Origin: Cylindrodendrum hubeiense
Lineage: Eukaryota; Ascomycota; Sordariomycetes; Hypocreales; Nectriaceae
Direction: 5' to 3'
DNA: 64,000 nt
Assembly: GCA_014621425.1 (NCBI GenBank)
Contig: JAANBB010000116.1
Span: 1-64,000 of the forward strand
Positions within the stretch are counted from its first letter, which is position 1. Each line of letters opens with the position of its first letter. Below are positions 44,877 to 56,983 of the stretch, piece after piece. The position numbers and the translations under genes were made by a program. The notes under the pieces were generated by a model, which did no database searches, was not told the DNA's origin, and saw nothing but the letters and a program-made list of their open reading frames with translations.

Positions 44877-46694
44877 CTTCGAGCACGCGTCACTTAGTCT
44901 GCACTCAACAACCACCTAGCAGCGAGTCGGAACATACCTTGATGATGCGATGGTATTCTCAAATGCCCAAATCGTAGGGAGAGAGGTTCGTTTTTCGGAT
45001 CAGATAGGATATCGTCCTGTAATGAAGTCAGTGCCTGTCCAGTTGCAAACACGGAAGAGCTAAGGACAGAAGAGCGAAGGACGGAAGAGTGAAGGACGGA
45101 AGAATGATACAACTTACTCTCAGCTGACTGGAGACTGTTCTGCTAATCTGGATTTCGACAAGAAGGAGCCACGGACTCGGTGGGAGGGTAGAAGAAAACG
45201 ATCGACGAGGCACAACAGGCTTCAGGGATATACATACGCCTCCTAGTCCAGTGCCGGTGTAGGGGCAACCAGCCGCCAACGAACCACAAGCCTTGAACCC
45301 AAATCTGTTGAGTACAAAGACGAGCACGCGCGCAACTCGTGCACAGACGGCGACAGAATCATGCACGCTGGAACATCAGTGTGCGAGGGACGAGTGAAGA
45401 GTGAAGCAAAAGTCAGTTGCGAGAAAGCTGCAAGAGTTCATATTCTTGGTCTCGAGTCACGAGTCACGGGACCAGCCCCAGTCACTGAGTCGCAGTTGGT
45501 TTGTTCCCAGAACAAGCAAGTCTCAGCCAAAATCGTACCAACACAGTGTGTACTCGTAGCGACAAGCTCCAGGATGTCAGACAATAGGAAAGCCGGCTCC
45601 GCAAAAGGACCCAAGCGTCAGTGACGTCTGCATTGTCAATAAGACCTAGATCCTGTTGCATTGTCAACAGAACCTGGATTATATTGTCAATAGTACCTCC
45701 TCCCTATTAGATATAAGGAAAAGAGAAGACTGTCTATTTTTAGGCATCATCATCGAGCTGTTCCATCCAATTCATCCAGTCCGATGCAGGACTGTCCAAG
45801 GAACTCGGCGATTGACCCCAGAATATGATCTTGATAGTGCTGCGATACCTCTCTATCAGAGTCCCAGAAACCATTTAATCTATGAGATTGGTTTTGAGAC
45901 ACCTTTAAGCGATTAAAATAATCCCGCTTTGGGCATTTTTCTCAACTTTTTGGAGGAGAGAACTGTCGTAGTCCCTTGATCGCTCTGTGGCCATGCAACC
46001 CATCTCCAGAAAGCCGCAGCTGAGACTCAGATGAGACTGAGATTGAGAGTACGTCCGCCGCCCCAACTGTGAGACTGAAACCTTACAGTAAGGTATTTTA
46101 AAGCTCTTGAATGTAAGCGAAACCCCAGGTGTGGCGCAGTGGCTGTCTGAAATGTGATTTGTGTGGGGTGCTGCCTAAATCCATTGCACTTTGCGCACAG
46201 CTTCACTTTACACCTTGCGCAACACGCATTTGCGCGTAAGCACAAGGCTGAACTTTTTTTAATACGTATTTCCCGTCAGAACTAAGATTTCGCACTTGGG
46301 GATATACAGAACACAAAAATCCCTGTCCTATCTTGGATGGGTTTTTTTCATTAAAGCTCCGAAACGAAATATTCAACCTCAACCAGGAGACAGGTAGCTT
46401 CACTGATCATTTGGACATCATCTTTCTCATCGCACTTTTGCCCCACTAAGCTCACCTCAAATCCTACGGAACAAGCAACCCGGTCGCCTTGGTGTCAATT
46501 GTATCCCACCCAGACCACATCAACAAGGTTGGTTACTCCCACTAACCATATTCATCTCTACGCTTTAATCAATGAATATAATGACCATCGATAGGACAGC
46601 CTTCGGGAAACGTCACGTGAGATCATTCGGCTTCAAGTGTCGCTGGTTGTGTAAGGATCTCGTCTACCCATAAACTTCAATAAGCGAGTCGCAA
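44877..46694. other. Intergenic region, 1.8 kb
   Basis: No gene supported apart from the minisatellite at 45052-45108. A TTGTCAATA-type string occurs three times at 45634-45690. Open frames 45028-45366 (minus) and 45361-45624 (plus) have unlikely composition. Confidence 0.45.
45052..45108. repeat. 15-bp minisatellite
   Basis: Four tandem copies of CGGAAGAGTGAAGGA with variants (GAGCTAAGGA, GAGCGAAGGA, last copy GAATGAT). Confidence 0.8.
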
Positions 46695-49669
46695 ATGGGA
46701 TATTCTGGCTCCGACCAATTCTGGCATACTGAGTTGAATCGACTTCTGCAACCGAATACGTTCGAAGAGGACGTCCCTCCTTTGGTAGGTGACGAAGTTC
46801 CAATTTCTCCATCACCCCCTATTACCCTCAAGCCCACCACCAACGTAGCCCTTTTTGCTGCTACTAGAAACTTCGTCAAGTGTTCTGGAGATAAGCCAGA
46901 TCACATCGCCATGGATCACTGGTCTTCGGTTTGCTCTACTCTTTCATTGGTTAGCCAGGTCTTGAGCATCACATCGCAGCTTAATAAACTGGTCTTGGGG
47001 TGCCAGGAAGCTAGCTTGCTTGCAAAAAGGTCAGAGAATCATAAGAGCGATGTCAGCAAGTTATCGACGGAACTTGCCAATCTCTCTAGCCTGTTAAATA
47101 CCTTGCAATCTAATGCTGAGACACTAAACAACACCGATCCCCAATACATTCATGACCCTAGTCACGAGGGAGCTGCCCCAAGAACATCAATCGCCATGCT
47201 TATGAAGCCGGTTACAAAATTTCCGACTACCACCACGTCTCTGTTGGACAAGCTCCATGGCTTCGAACGGAAACTGTCTTCGCTTCTAGATTCACACACT
47301 CTTGAACCGCCCTTTTACGATTTTGGGAATCATATGAAACCAATTTTTTGCGAGTCCAAGGTGTTTAACTCGGGAGGGATGGGAAAAGTCTTCCGAGCGA
47401 GAATTCACCATGATTCCATGGACTCTTCCAAGGCTGGCTCGAATTATTACAGAGACCTTAGACAACATGGCTACTTTGCCGTGAAACAGCTCAAAAGTCG
47501 GAATTCTCTCGAATTTTCTCGCGAGTTCAAAGCCCTTAACCGCTTCACTCGAGAACGCCACCAACATATTGTCCCCCTTTTTGCCTCTTATCGTATGGGA
47601 GGCCAGTATCACCTCGTCTTCCCATGGGCTGACAGCGACCTCGCCATATTTTGGCGCTTGAACCCTCAGCCGCAGACCGACAAGTTTACCATCTCGTGGT
47701 CTGCGAAACAGATGTTGGGAATTGCCAGTGCCTTGTCCGTAATCCATGGGTTCCAGGATGGAACTGAGGAACGGAGATGGTTCGGGGTTCATCACGATGT
47801 TAAACCGGGCAACATCTTGTTTTTTTCGGATAAGTTTTCACAGCCTGTTCTCAAGATCGCCGACTTCGGTTCTACTTGCATCCATACTCGCGACAAGCAG
47901 TCCGATCTCCAAACTGAAGATGTTAATCACACGCCGGTATACCGAGCACCAGAAATAGACTTGCAGTCTAAGGCGACCACGTCGGCCTACGACGTGTGGA
48001 GCTTCGGATGTGTCGTTCTTGAAACGTTGACATGGTTAATCCATGGAAATCGTGGTCTCGAAAGACTAATCTCGGCTCGGTCGGATCAAAAAGCAAACAG
48101 CCTAAATCATGATGCGTTCTTCCGTCTCCAGCGCGATCTTAGCGGGGGACTCACAGCTCAACTCAAACCCGAGATTCAGCTTGTGAGTCTCCAGATCACC
48201 ATCCAATGTTGTATATTGATATTAACATATGCAGTGGATTCTTCATCTTCAGGACTATACTCACGCGAGTTCCTTCACAAATGACGTGCTCAACCTCGTT
48301 CGGGACGAAATGCTTGTGGTCGACAAGCACAAGAGATCCTCATCGCGAGACATCCGCAAGGCGCTTTCCAAGATATGCGAAATGCTTGACAATGATGAAG
48401 CCTACTCCTCCCCTCATGGTGGCTGTGATACGGCCGTCGAATTCAAGAATCCTCAATTGAACACTGACCGGCCAGACAGGCATCTGGAAATGGTAGGAAA
48501 CCTATATTCTTTTGCAAATTTCCAGCAATCATGTGATTTCACTCACACATAGATAGGCTCTTTCCCTTCAAACTCCACCATCTTCAACAAGGGGTCCCTC
48601 GCTAACGATTGACGGATCCCAGGTCTTTTCGAACCAACATGCCGGCAAGAAACGACGACTAGGCAGAGATGTAGATATCAGTTACTACTCAGTTCCGGCG
48701 ACAGAAAATCTCCACGGTGGTGACTCCCAAAACGAAGCGAAGCTGCGACAAAAGTTTGCTTGCCCTTTTTATAAAGCTGGCATCATCGCTTCCGAGTATA
48801 GTCGAGCATGCAAAGGTCCTGGCTGGGCTGACTTCCATAGACTGAAGTGTGTATAACTTACAAGGTTTGCACTACTAGTACACAATAGCTGACCATAATT
48901 AACAGGGAGCATATTCTTCGATGCCACACTCCCGACAAGTATAAGAACGAACGGTTCTGTAGGCGATGCGATGAAGGATTCGACACTGAGGAGCTATTCA
49001 TGAAGCATCAATGCCAGGATCCCCCTTGTATCATCAAAGAGCCTGAGATCATATACGGCAAAATGACCAGGGAACAAGCCATCAATCTACGATCCACAAA
49101 AAGAAAGTCAACCAAGGTTTCTGATGAAGACAGATGGTTTGATATATTTCGAAGCATTAATGAGGATTGCGATCCCAATATCGACAATATTTCGCCATGT
49201 AAGTACGAAGCCGTTTTCATCTTACTACATCTTCTCACTGCTAACGTGGCATGTCTATGGAGACCATGAAACCACAGTGTCCACTTTGGACACACTGAGC
49301 ACGCAGAGCCCAACTGGAATTTCCCAGTACAAGAATTATCTCCGCCAGCCATTGACTGGGGGTGCACTGCAGGAGCTGGCAGCCGATTTCGGAGAAAGCT
49401 TTGGTATCTCAGACCCAGAGGTTTGCAGAGCAATGGCAGCTAAGCTCCGCAATTTCCAGCTCAAAGATCTCCAGAAATTTGACGAAAACCAGCTAAAGCC
49501 TGCATATACTTACGAAATTCCGCTGAGCAACAGCAATGAGAAGGCTGAGGTCGTTGGAAGCAGCAGCTTGCAAACCCCTGGCCCGGGTGTCAATTTGAGT
49601 CAGCTTCTCGTCGATTATGATAACGAGGAGGTACCTGCCAACCTGTGGTCTCTTTCAGACAATATCTAG
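46695..49669 (+). CDS. Protein kinase with NLR-like N-terminus and C2H2 zinc fingers, 911 aa
   Basis: Five exons: 46695-48182, 48235-48492, 48557-48846, 48906-49198 and 49263-49669; introns 52, 64, 59 and 64 bp. The start may instead be the ATG at 46911 in strong context (ATCGCCATGG), which begins MDHWSSVCSTLSLVSQVLS and gives 839 aa. That N-terminal helical domain is the type found in fungal NLRs. The kinase domain follows: P-loop SGGMGKVFRA, catalytic lysine YFAVKQLK, HHDVKPGNILFF for the catalytic loop, DFGS, and YRAPEIDLQSKATTSAYDVW. A Ser/basic linker (AGKKRRLGRD) leads to Cys/His-rich zinc-finger segments: KFACPFYKAG, then HRLKEHILRCH and CRRCDEGFDTEELFMKH. All key kinase residues are present, so it should be active. 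Proteins of this layout are common in filamentous ascomycetes and are suspected of surveillance or signalling roles; the target is unknown. Confidence 0.87.
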
Positions 49670-51590
49670 GAGCGTTGCCCGATGTATTGGTTCGTCTAAG
49701 ATCATGAGGGCTTTCTTTTTAGCTACAGTCTCTACTTAAATGTCATTGCTTGTCTCGTCTCTCAACTTTTCCATCTTGCCCGAACTCCTATGCTCTTCTA
49801 ATCTAGCAATGCTGGGTATTCCTTCTCTCCCGTCGTGGAAGTGCGGACAGGTCTCCGAAAATTATTCTTATTTTCCACCCAGCTCACAGCGTCCAAGCAT
49901 ATATGAGCAGATCTCATTCGTTGGTCACCCAATTGAGACCCCGCTTAGATGGGCTGAAGTGCCAGACCTGCAGGCGGACAGCAATTGCAGAATCCTGGCT
50001 GGAACTATGATGAGTTCCATATAGATACTAGCCTCCATTGCACGCAGATGTTCTGAAAACTCAAGACAGAGTTCCGCCGGTGATCAAGTCGTCGTTATAG
50101 GCTCATTTGAAATGAACAACATACGAGCGGCTCGATGAATGACTTAAACGCGGGACTTATTAACGGCAAGTCAGGAAATCAGGCTCTGGGAAAAGAGTCC
50201 AAAGAAACAAGACAAAGCGGCAAGCAGAATGGATTAGAAACCGCCTCATTGGTGGTCAACCGGGTCTACGACCGGGCCTGACGAATAGCGTGTCTCAATC
50301 TAACAAAATTAAGTGAAAAGTTATGTCATGATGTGCAAGTCTAGCACGTACTTTGCGATATAGGCTGATCAAAGTGCAAGTCTTGTTGTCTGTAATCTAA
50401 GGGTACATAATAAAGTAACGAATTGAGATGAATAATGACGCGCTGTGGCGTGCAGGGGATGGTGGACAATCCTGCCCCAGGCCAACTTGTCTCACCTTTT
50501 TGTGTTGGCTACTCAGCCGTACCAGCATCAGCCTCCAACTTTCGGGTACTACGCTGTGGCCACAACTTCCATCTCCAATAGCATCGATATCGAAAAGGCC
50601 AGGATGGATCAGAGATATGAAGACGTAGCTCCCAGAGCGGACGAGAATATCGCTCAACCTTATTCTTCACCATTTTTCAATGCGTGGTAAATGAATACAA
50701 GACAGACTAGAAATCACAACACACCCAAAAAGCAGATTGGTAGTTACCGTAGTGGTGATGCGTCTGCAACAGCAAGGACGGTGGAGACTAAGGACAATAA
50801 AAATGAACAAAATAAACAAGAGCGATAGACACTACTCACGGTATTATCTGGTCAAGTCATTCATCAAAAACGAGCCACAAGTTAATGCTTCTATCATGGC
50901 TGCGATAATGATTGCGATTGCAATGATGACCGCAATGGTGAGTGATGAAGGGGAACAGTCTACACTACTTTGCCCAAACCTTCCCCATTCGTCTCAACTA
51001 ATGACCGATTGAGTTGAATCAATAGCCCCAAATCAAGGCGGAACTTCCTGTTGAAGGCGGACCGTCGTGCCTGCCTCCATTCTGACAAAAGCAAGAAATA
51101 CAATAGGGCCTTATCCTCCAAGTACAAAGATCCTTGACACACTGCTTAGCTTTCAATAGCTTTTAATACAACGCGCATTGCTTTAACTATACTCAATCCC
51201 AACAATGCTGTTCTTAACCGCTTCTTATTATATATCCAAGAGTCGTTTGCATAAGCAGTGAAACAAACCCCCTGCCTTCGATGTCCCGTCACAGAAACAC
51301 TGCTATTTCCACAACTTACCACGGCTCAACGCCAATAAGGGAATTCAATTTCCAGCAGCCATTGGCTCTTTTCCCCTCAAGTTATCCTTTTATTGGCCCA
51401 GATATTTTTAGATCTAGAAGGGAGGAACTATATGCTGCAATCGGTGGGACAGCCTGAAGCGCTGTGGCTAAAGCCAAGGAAGTCATACACAACCCCCTGC
51501 ATTATCAGGCTGAGAGCACTTCGGTTTCTTTTTAAAAATCAGGCTGTGGGTGCGGCTTCAGCAAGTACTTGAGCCCCTGGCTATCTGGCC
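49670..51590. other. Intergenic region, 1.9 kb
   Basis: No gene supported. Open frames at 49740-50024 and 50445-50690 (plus) partly read like protein (VSENYSYFPPSSQRPSIYEQ; IDIEKARMDQRYEDVAPRAD), so a short unannotated gene or downstream exon cannot be excluded. Confidence 0.4.
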
Positions 51591-54463
51591 ATGAGCTCCT
51601 ATCTTCCTCTCTCAACATTGCCACCAACTGAAAGCTTCACGATGACCTCCCGCACACCTGCCCCCGGCCCTGAGTCGATCTCCCGGTTAAGCACCTCCAC
51701 ACCGGAGATGCAAGAGCTAGCCCTGAAGATGCTACACTCCTCGGTTGGTTCACGCTCTGCCTCACACCGGCCCGCCCCCACCCCTGAGTCGATCTCCCGG
51801 TCGAGCGCCTCCCAAGGGGAGATACAGGCGCTTGCTCGTACAATGATGCACTCCTCGGGCCATCCACGCTCGTCTTCCTCTCTTGCACGGAAACCCAGCT
51901 CGTCTATCGATATTTACTCTCTACTAGGTGACCAGCCCTACTCGGATTCCACCACTCGCCGGGCTTTGCTGCCTGCCGGGGCCGCCTCTTCCGCCTCAGC
52001 CTCTTCCGTCCACCCCGCCGAGCGTCGTAGTCTGGAAGAGATGGAGCGTGAAAACAAGAAGCGGATCGAGATGCGCCTAAAGTGAGAGGGCGAAGCCACC
52101 CCGTCTGCTGTGGAGGCCGAAGTTCGACTGATCCGCCTTCGGAATCAGGGCAATCACGCCCACGCCAATGTGGGCACCTCTTCAATCGTCGGCATCTTCA
52201 AGAACACCTGCTCCACCGACCTTCTCTTCCTCATTGACACTACCGGACCCATGCAGCCCTATATCGAGGCGGCCAAGAGCCAGGTTATCAGCATCATGAA
52301 GGACATCAATACCGCCTTCTTCCACAAGGCCGTCGTCCGCATGGCTGTTGTGGGCTACAAGGACCATGGCGACAGACCGCACATCCAGTATCTCGACTTC
52401 ACCCCTGATGCCGACAAGGTCTGCTCCTTTTTAAACACTCTCATCGCCACAGGAGGCAACGACCTCCCTGAGGACGTCCTAGGCGGTCTCCAGCAGGCCC
52501 TCAAGGCCTCCTGGAAACATCCAACTCGCTGTATTATCCACGTTACCGACGCACCGCCCCATGGACGTACCTTACATGACTTCAGCGACGAAGATGACAG
52601 ATTCCCTAACCCTGGCAACGAGCCTCACTGCCTCACACATGGCGCATTTCTCGCACAGATGATCAACTTCAGCATCAACTATGCTCTTCTTCGCATCAAC
52701 GGCTCTACCGACCGCATGGCCTATTCCTTCTTCGAGGCATACGCTGCCCTCTCCCCCGACAGCAGACTTCACAATTCCAACACATACTACTCCGCCGCAG
52801 TTCGTTTATGTGGCACCTCCAACGCTGGCTTCCAGGGCTGGTCCTTGTCCAGCAAGCGGGCTCAGCACAGTCCTCAGTTTGAGGAGCTGAACCTCGGAAC
52901 ATCTTATCACCACCTACGGCATCTGGTTGTCAAGATTGTCACCACCTCTGCCTCTCGTTCTGCCACCCTCACAACCTCTGTCAGAGGGGTGGGAGAGGGA
53001 AGCGTCCTGAGAAGCCGCACAATGCCCTCTCGATGATCCACGAGCTATCGGATGAAGACGACGACTCTAAAGTTATCCTGGAAACCACCTCGCCTCAGTG
53101 GGACACTCCGGGCTGGCTCAATGAGGTCCTCGAGTGCGAGGCCTTCTCAACCGACGTGGTGGCACACAATAACAGCATGCTCGATCAGATGATGGTCCGG
53201 GATGACAACATCAATATCAATACGACCGATCTCATTGTGCACAAGCGAAGCTGGCCGTTTGCCCAAGGTGCCATGCGTGTGGCTGCGTACGCCCGCTCAG
53301 ACGCCTCCCGCAACCGGCTTGTGGTCAAGTCCTATAAGCGCAAGGGAAGTAAATTCACCGACTTAATCGAGGATATGCGCCGCCAGGCCCTATGCAAGGC
53401 CTTCGCGCTTGAGTTCAATGCGATGCTGGCCGAAAAGTATTCGCTCGACTTCATCGTCGTCACTTGCCTTCAACCGAAGTCGGGAGCTGCCAAGACTGGC
53501 GAGTGTCTCTCCCTCGGGCCCCTGATCGAGGGGGGCGAATATGTCAAGTACAACTCAAACGGTGGTTGGGTCAACGAATCCGAACCATCCAACCCGTTAT
53601 TCATGGCCACCCAAGCATTCTCCCATTTCACGTTCGAGCGGTCCCTGGGCCGCTTTTTGGTCAGCGACTTGCAGGGTGTGGGCCACGTCCTGACCGATCC
53701 CGCTGTCCACACTCGTGACCCAAGTCGCTTCCCACTCGTACATACTAACCTCCATTATGAAGGCTTCATGTTCTTCTTCGCCACCCACAATTGCAACGGA
53801 GTCTGCAAACAGCTTGGCCTCAAGAGTAATGCTGAGATGTTCCTATCGGTCAAGTTCGAGTTCAGGAAAGTCTGGCCAGACGAGATGGAGGCCGCCAACA
53901 TGATGATCTGTTGCCCCAACAAACTGTGCAGCAAAATCGTGCGGATGACCAATGCCAAGACCTCTGAAGAGTTCCCTGGTTACCGCTGGTGCGACGAGTG
54001 CTGGGGCGAGCTTCTCTGGTCGACGACGAAGAATATCTGCACCGCTCGCGGCCCTCTCCACGAGTTCAAGCTGTCTCGCTTCTTTTATGTCTCAAGGCCA
54101 GATATTGCCGCGCTTCTGCCCCAAGCACCGCCATGGTGCCGCTACCGGTACGGTCGGCCCGACCGTCAGCGCCTCAAAAACCCCAGATTGTCGGTTCGGT
54201 GCCAGTTGCACCTCCATGGAATGCCAGTTCCTACATCCCACACCTCCTTGTGACCTTGGCTCCACCTGTACCAAGTTAGATTGTACCCTCCGGCATCCCA
54301 ATGCCGTTTGTCGGTACAAGACCAAATATACCAATTCGAGATGCCCGTTCAGGCATCCTGGCATTGTCGTTTTGGCTCAGAATGCATCAACCTGAAATGC
54401 CTTACAAGCACCCCGAGTGAAGCTAACTGTCATCGGTACCATAACTGGTACCATAGATCTTAG
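51591..54463 (+). pseudogene. vWA/alpha-kinase (MHCK/EF2K type) gene with stop and three frameshifts
   Basis: Alpha-kinases are atypical Ser/Thr kinases; fungal members often join a von Willebrand A domain. Frame one starts MSSYLPLSTLPPTESFTM, holds two copies of a PESISR...HSS repeat, and meets an in-frame TGA at 52083-52085. It resumes in the same frame with EVRLIRLRNQ and the vWA domain (LLFLIDTTGPMQPYIEAAKS, MAVVGYKDHGD). A one-base shift in the purine-rich stretch 52983-53000 moves to the alpha-kinase frame: NRLVVKSYKRKGS, then FLVSDLQGVGHVLTDP and ATHNCNGVCKQLGL. A further shift near 54092-54098 leads to SQGQILPRFCPKH and CCCH-like repeats (CRFGASCTSMECQFLH). Another near 54362 leads to CRFGSECINLKC. 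Without these lesions it would be one protein of about 950 residues. Domain order and motifs are otherwise well kept, which suggests recent decay or an error-prone assembly. Confidence 0.82.
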
Positions 54464-55454
54464 ATTTCCTTCTTCTTTTAAAGAGACTCTATTCAAAGCA
54501 CCATCATTTTCCCAAAGTCCTTAGAAACTCTCGTACTCGAATTGAAAATATTCTCATTGGGTATTGGCGAATGATCTAATTTGCTTTGAAATGATGTGAA
54601 TGACTTGTGTGACCTTGACATCCGTATCTTCCAAATCTTAAGTTAGAATCGGTACTGCTAAGAGCACGCCGCTCGTTCCGATACAAGATCAACCATCTCG
54701 TTGAAGGCACATTTCTGGATAGGGGAGTCCCATACCAATTCCTGATTGTGGGTTTATTCCCTGGCTCGAAGCTCCGAAGATGAAGAAAGGCTTCATGTTG
54801 AAGGCAACTCGCACTCATCGTCATCAAAATTAAGAAATTCTCTTAACGCTGGTATTCCCCAGACTCACTATCCCTAACACAACCGTATTTTCTTTAACCT
54901 GTTTTGTATACATTTAGTGATCGAAATTAAGCATCACATTCCATCACTAAGCGGTGGCAATGTACCTGTAGACTCGGATCTCAGAGGCAAAAGTGCAAAA
55001 CATCACGTGGGTGACTTACAGAACCAGGCACATACAACTGACTCAATTTCGGTGCCCAATGCTAGTCTTACTCCTTCAGCTTCTCAGCATCCTAAGTCTT
55101 GGGGTGGATCTGGGTATAGAGCTGCAATGAGGGTCCCGTTTACCTTATGCTGATGGATTATAAGGATGGGTGAATCTTCATTGTTTTATTAGAGGTTAAA
55201 TGCAGGGACTGGTGATTTAGTTCACAGGGCATGTGAAAGAGTCTTCAAGAAAAACGTTATTGGCTGGGCACACCCTCAGCCGGACTGCTAGATTTGCTCG
55301 TGGTCTAAGTGTGATGGTTGGGCTTATGTATCCTGAGATGTCGAGTCGTGACTGATGACTCCATTCCAGCAAAAGCAAGGCTTATAATTTAATGAGGCCT
55401 TGTAGCCCAGAGTCGAAAGACCTTGACTCAAGTGTCAAAAAAGCAAAAAAGAAA
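54464..55454. other. Intergenic region, 1 kb
   Basis: No gene supported between the alpha-kinase pseudogene and the first tRNA. T-rich stretches near 55440 on the minus strand serve as the tRNA terminator. Confidence 0.45.
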
Positions 55455-55559
55455 TGACTTCCTTGGGATTCGAACCCAAGCCTCTTACGAGACTGCGAAT
55501 TGTAATGAGTTGACTAGTCAACCTGAACACAGCGCCTTAGACCGCTCGGCCAGAAAGCC
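55455..55559 (-). tRNA. tRNA-Leu(CAG) with 23-nt intron, copy 1
   Basis: Minus-strand class II tRNA. Acceptor stem GGCTTTC/GGAAGTC plus discriminator A, D-arm TGGCCGAGCGGTC, anticodon stem CTGTG/CGCAG with CAG in TTCAGG, variable arm TCTCGTAAGAG, T-arm TTGGGTTCGAATCCCAA. The intron (55499-55521) follows position 37. Mature length is 82. It is followed by a T-run on the minus strand. Sequence is identical to copies 2 and 3. Confidence 0.95.
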
Positions 55560-56125
55560 CTTTTAATGGATGAAATTCGTGACCTTATTACACATTATGT
55601 TGTGCTGACCAGAGCCCTTGGCCGGCATCGTGCCGATTGGCCCGCTTTCCATCACATGCATCCGACAGACTGATGCAGACGATCCTGGACCCTTTCGCAT
55701 TTTAGGGTTGCAAAGTTGGATCTTCTGTGACTCACCATTTGTGCATAAATTGTATCTGAGCCCTGTGGAGGCTTTCGCAGCCAGGTTGAAAATTATAGCG
55801 ACAAATCCTCATTAACAAGCAATAGCGGATAACACTTCTCGTGTGAGGTGTCGTTTCTTAGTGATACCAGCCACTTAAAAGGTAGGTTTGAGCTTAGCAA
55901 CTAGTATCCCTTCGAGAACGACTACTTTAAAAAGCCATGTCGCTTCCATATTATACAGATTCCCTTTAACAACGCCTACATTATATAGTTCCTCGGCTTT
56001 CTTTTCATCAACTCGCGGACGTGGCCAAGGCCAGAAAGGTGAACAAGTGGGAACCCGCTTGCTGGCTAGTGGAGCTGTGTAGGGTCTTGTACCGATAATT
56101 CACGCAAGGTTTTCATCAAACAATA
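55560..56125. other. Spacer between tRNA copies 1 and 2
   Basis: The two tRNAs are divergent here. Nothing else is seen. Confidence 0.5.
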
Positions 56126-56230
56126 GGCTTTCTGGCCGAGCGGTCTAAGGCGCTGTGTTCAGGTTGACTAGTCAACTCATTACAATTCGCAGTCTCGTAA
56201 GAGGCTTGGGTTCGAATCCCAAGGAAGTCA
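56126..56230 (+). tRNA. tRNA-Leu(CAG) with 23-nt intron, copy 2
   Basis: Identical to copies 1 and 3 over all 105 bases. 5' half 56126-56163, intron 56164-56186, 3' half 56187-56230. A T6 run follows about 20 bases downstream. Confidence 0.95.
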
Positions 56231-56875
56231 ACCTATTCATCCATTTCTTTTTTAGCATTTCAACATCTTTTTGCCGGCTTGTCGAATTCTTGCGTCGGAA
56301 ATCCGCCTGTGCGACGATTTTCCGTTGGGCGTGGGCGTTTGTGGCCCGTGCCCCTCCTCTTTTTTCCCTTTTTTTTCTCCTTAGGTCACCCCCATGGAAT
56401 GACGGACTTCTCTGTCCACTTTGGAGCCTCTGTTTAAAAAGAAATGGGCACGTACTAGCTTTCGCATTTTATCTAGGTGTGTCTTAGGTATGGTGACCTT
56501 TTTTTTTGGGAGCTTAGAGTATATACAAATTTCCGTTGTTTGCCGACAGTCCCAGTTCTGAGAATCTTACTTTGACTTACATCACCAACCTGCACGCGGA
56601 TTCTATCTCAGTCATCCTTCCATGTTAAACGTATTTTTATCCACTTTGACTTGTTGCCACTTTGTAGCCCTTCATACTTCACTCAATTCGTTCTGTAATA
56701 AGGCCGAATGAACCCTGTTACAAAATCCCCCTCTTCCACGACTGGAAATGCCAGCAGTTTGGTGACCAGTCATCGGTCTAGGGTATTCTCTTTTGGAGAG
56801 AGCATCGAGGAGAAGGCCACTATCCTGAACCCCGTGTAATGAGCAATACGCCCGCTGGAGTCCAACCAATCAGAT
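56231..56875. other. Spacer between tRNA copies 2 and 4
   Basis: No gene supported; T-runs occur around 56250 and 56361. Confidence 0.5.
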
Positions 56876-56983
56876 GGTACTTTGGCCGAGCGGTCTAAGG
56901 CGCTGTGTTCAGGTATATGGGTTGTCCCACATTGCCACTTCGCAGTCTAGTAATAGGCGAGGGTTCGAATCCCTCAGGTATCA
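56876..56983 (+). tRNA. tRNA-Leu(CAG) with 26-nt intron, divergent copy
   Basis: Same D-arm and anticodon stem as the other copies, but a different acceptor stem (GGTACTT/AGGTATC), variable arm (TCTAGTAATAG) and T-arm (GAGGGTTCGAATCCCTC). The intron is 56914-56939 and unrelated in sequence to the 23-nt intron. A TTTCTTTTT terminator follows. All stems pair, so it should be functional. Confidence 0.92.

Noticed and set aside
46125..46200. GTGTGGCGCAGTGGCTG resembles a tRNA 5' half
   Set aside because: No T-arm or matching acceptor 3' half within the expected distance.
53464..54364. Several overlapping frames in the alpha-kinase region
   Set aside because: Other-frame shadows; only the blocks with vWA, kinase or CCCH-like motifs were kept.
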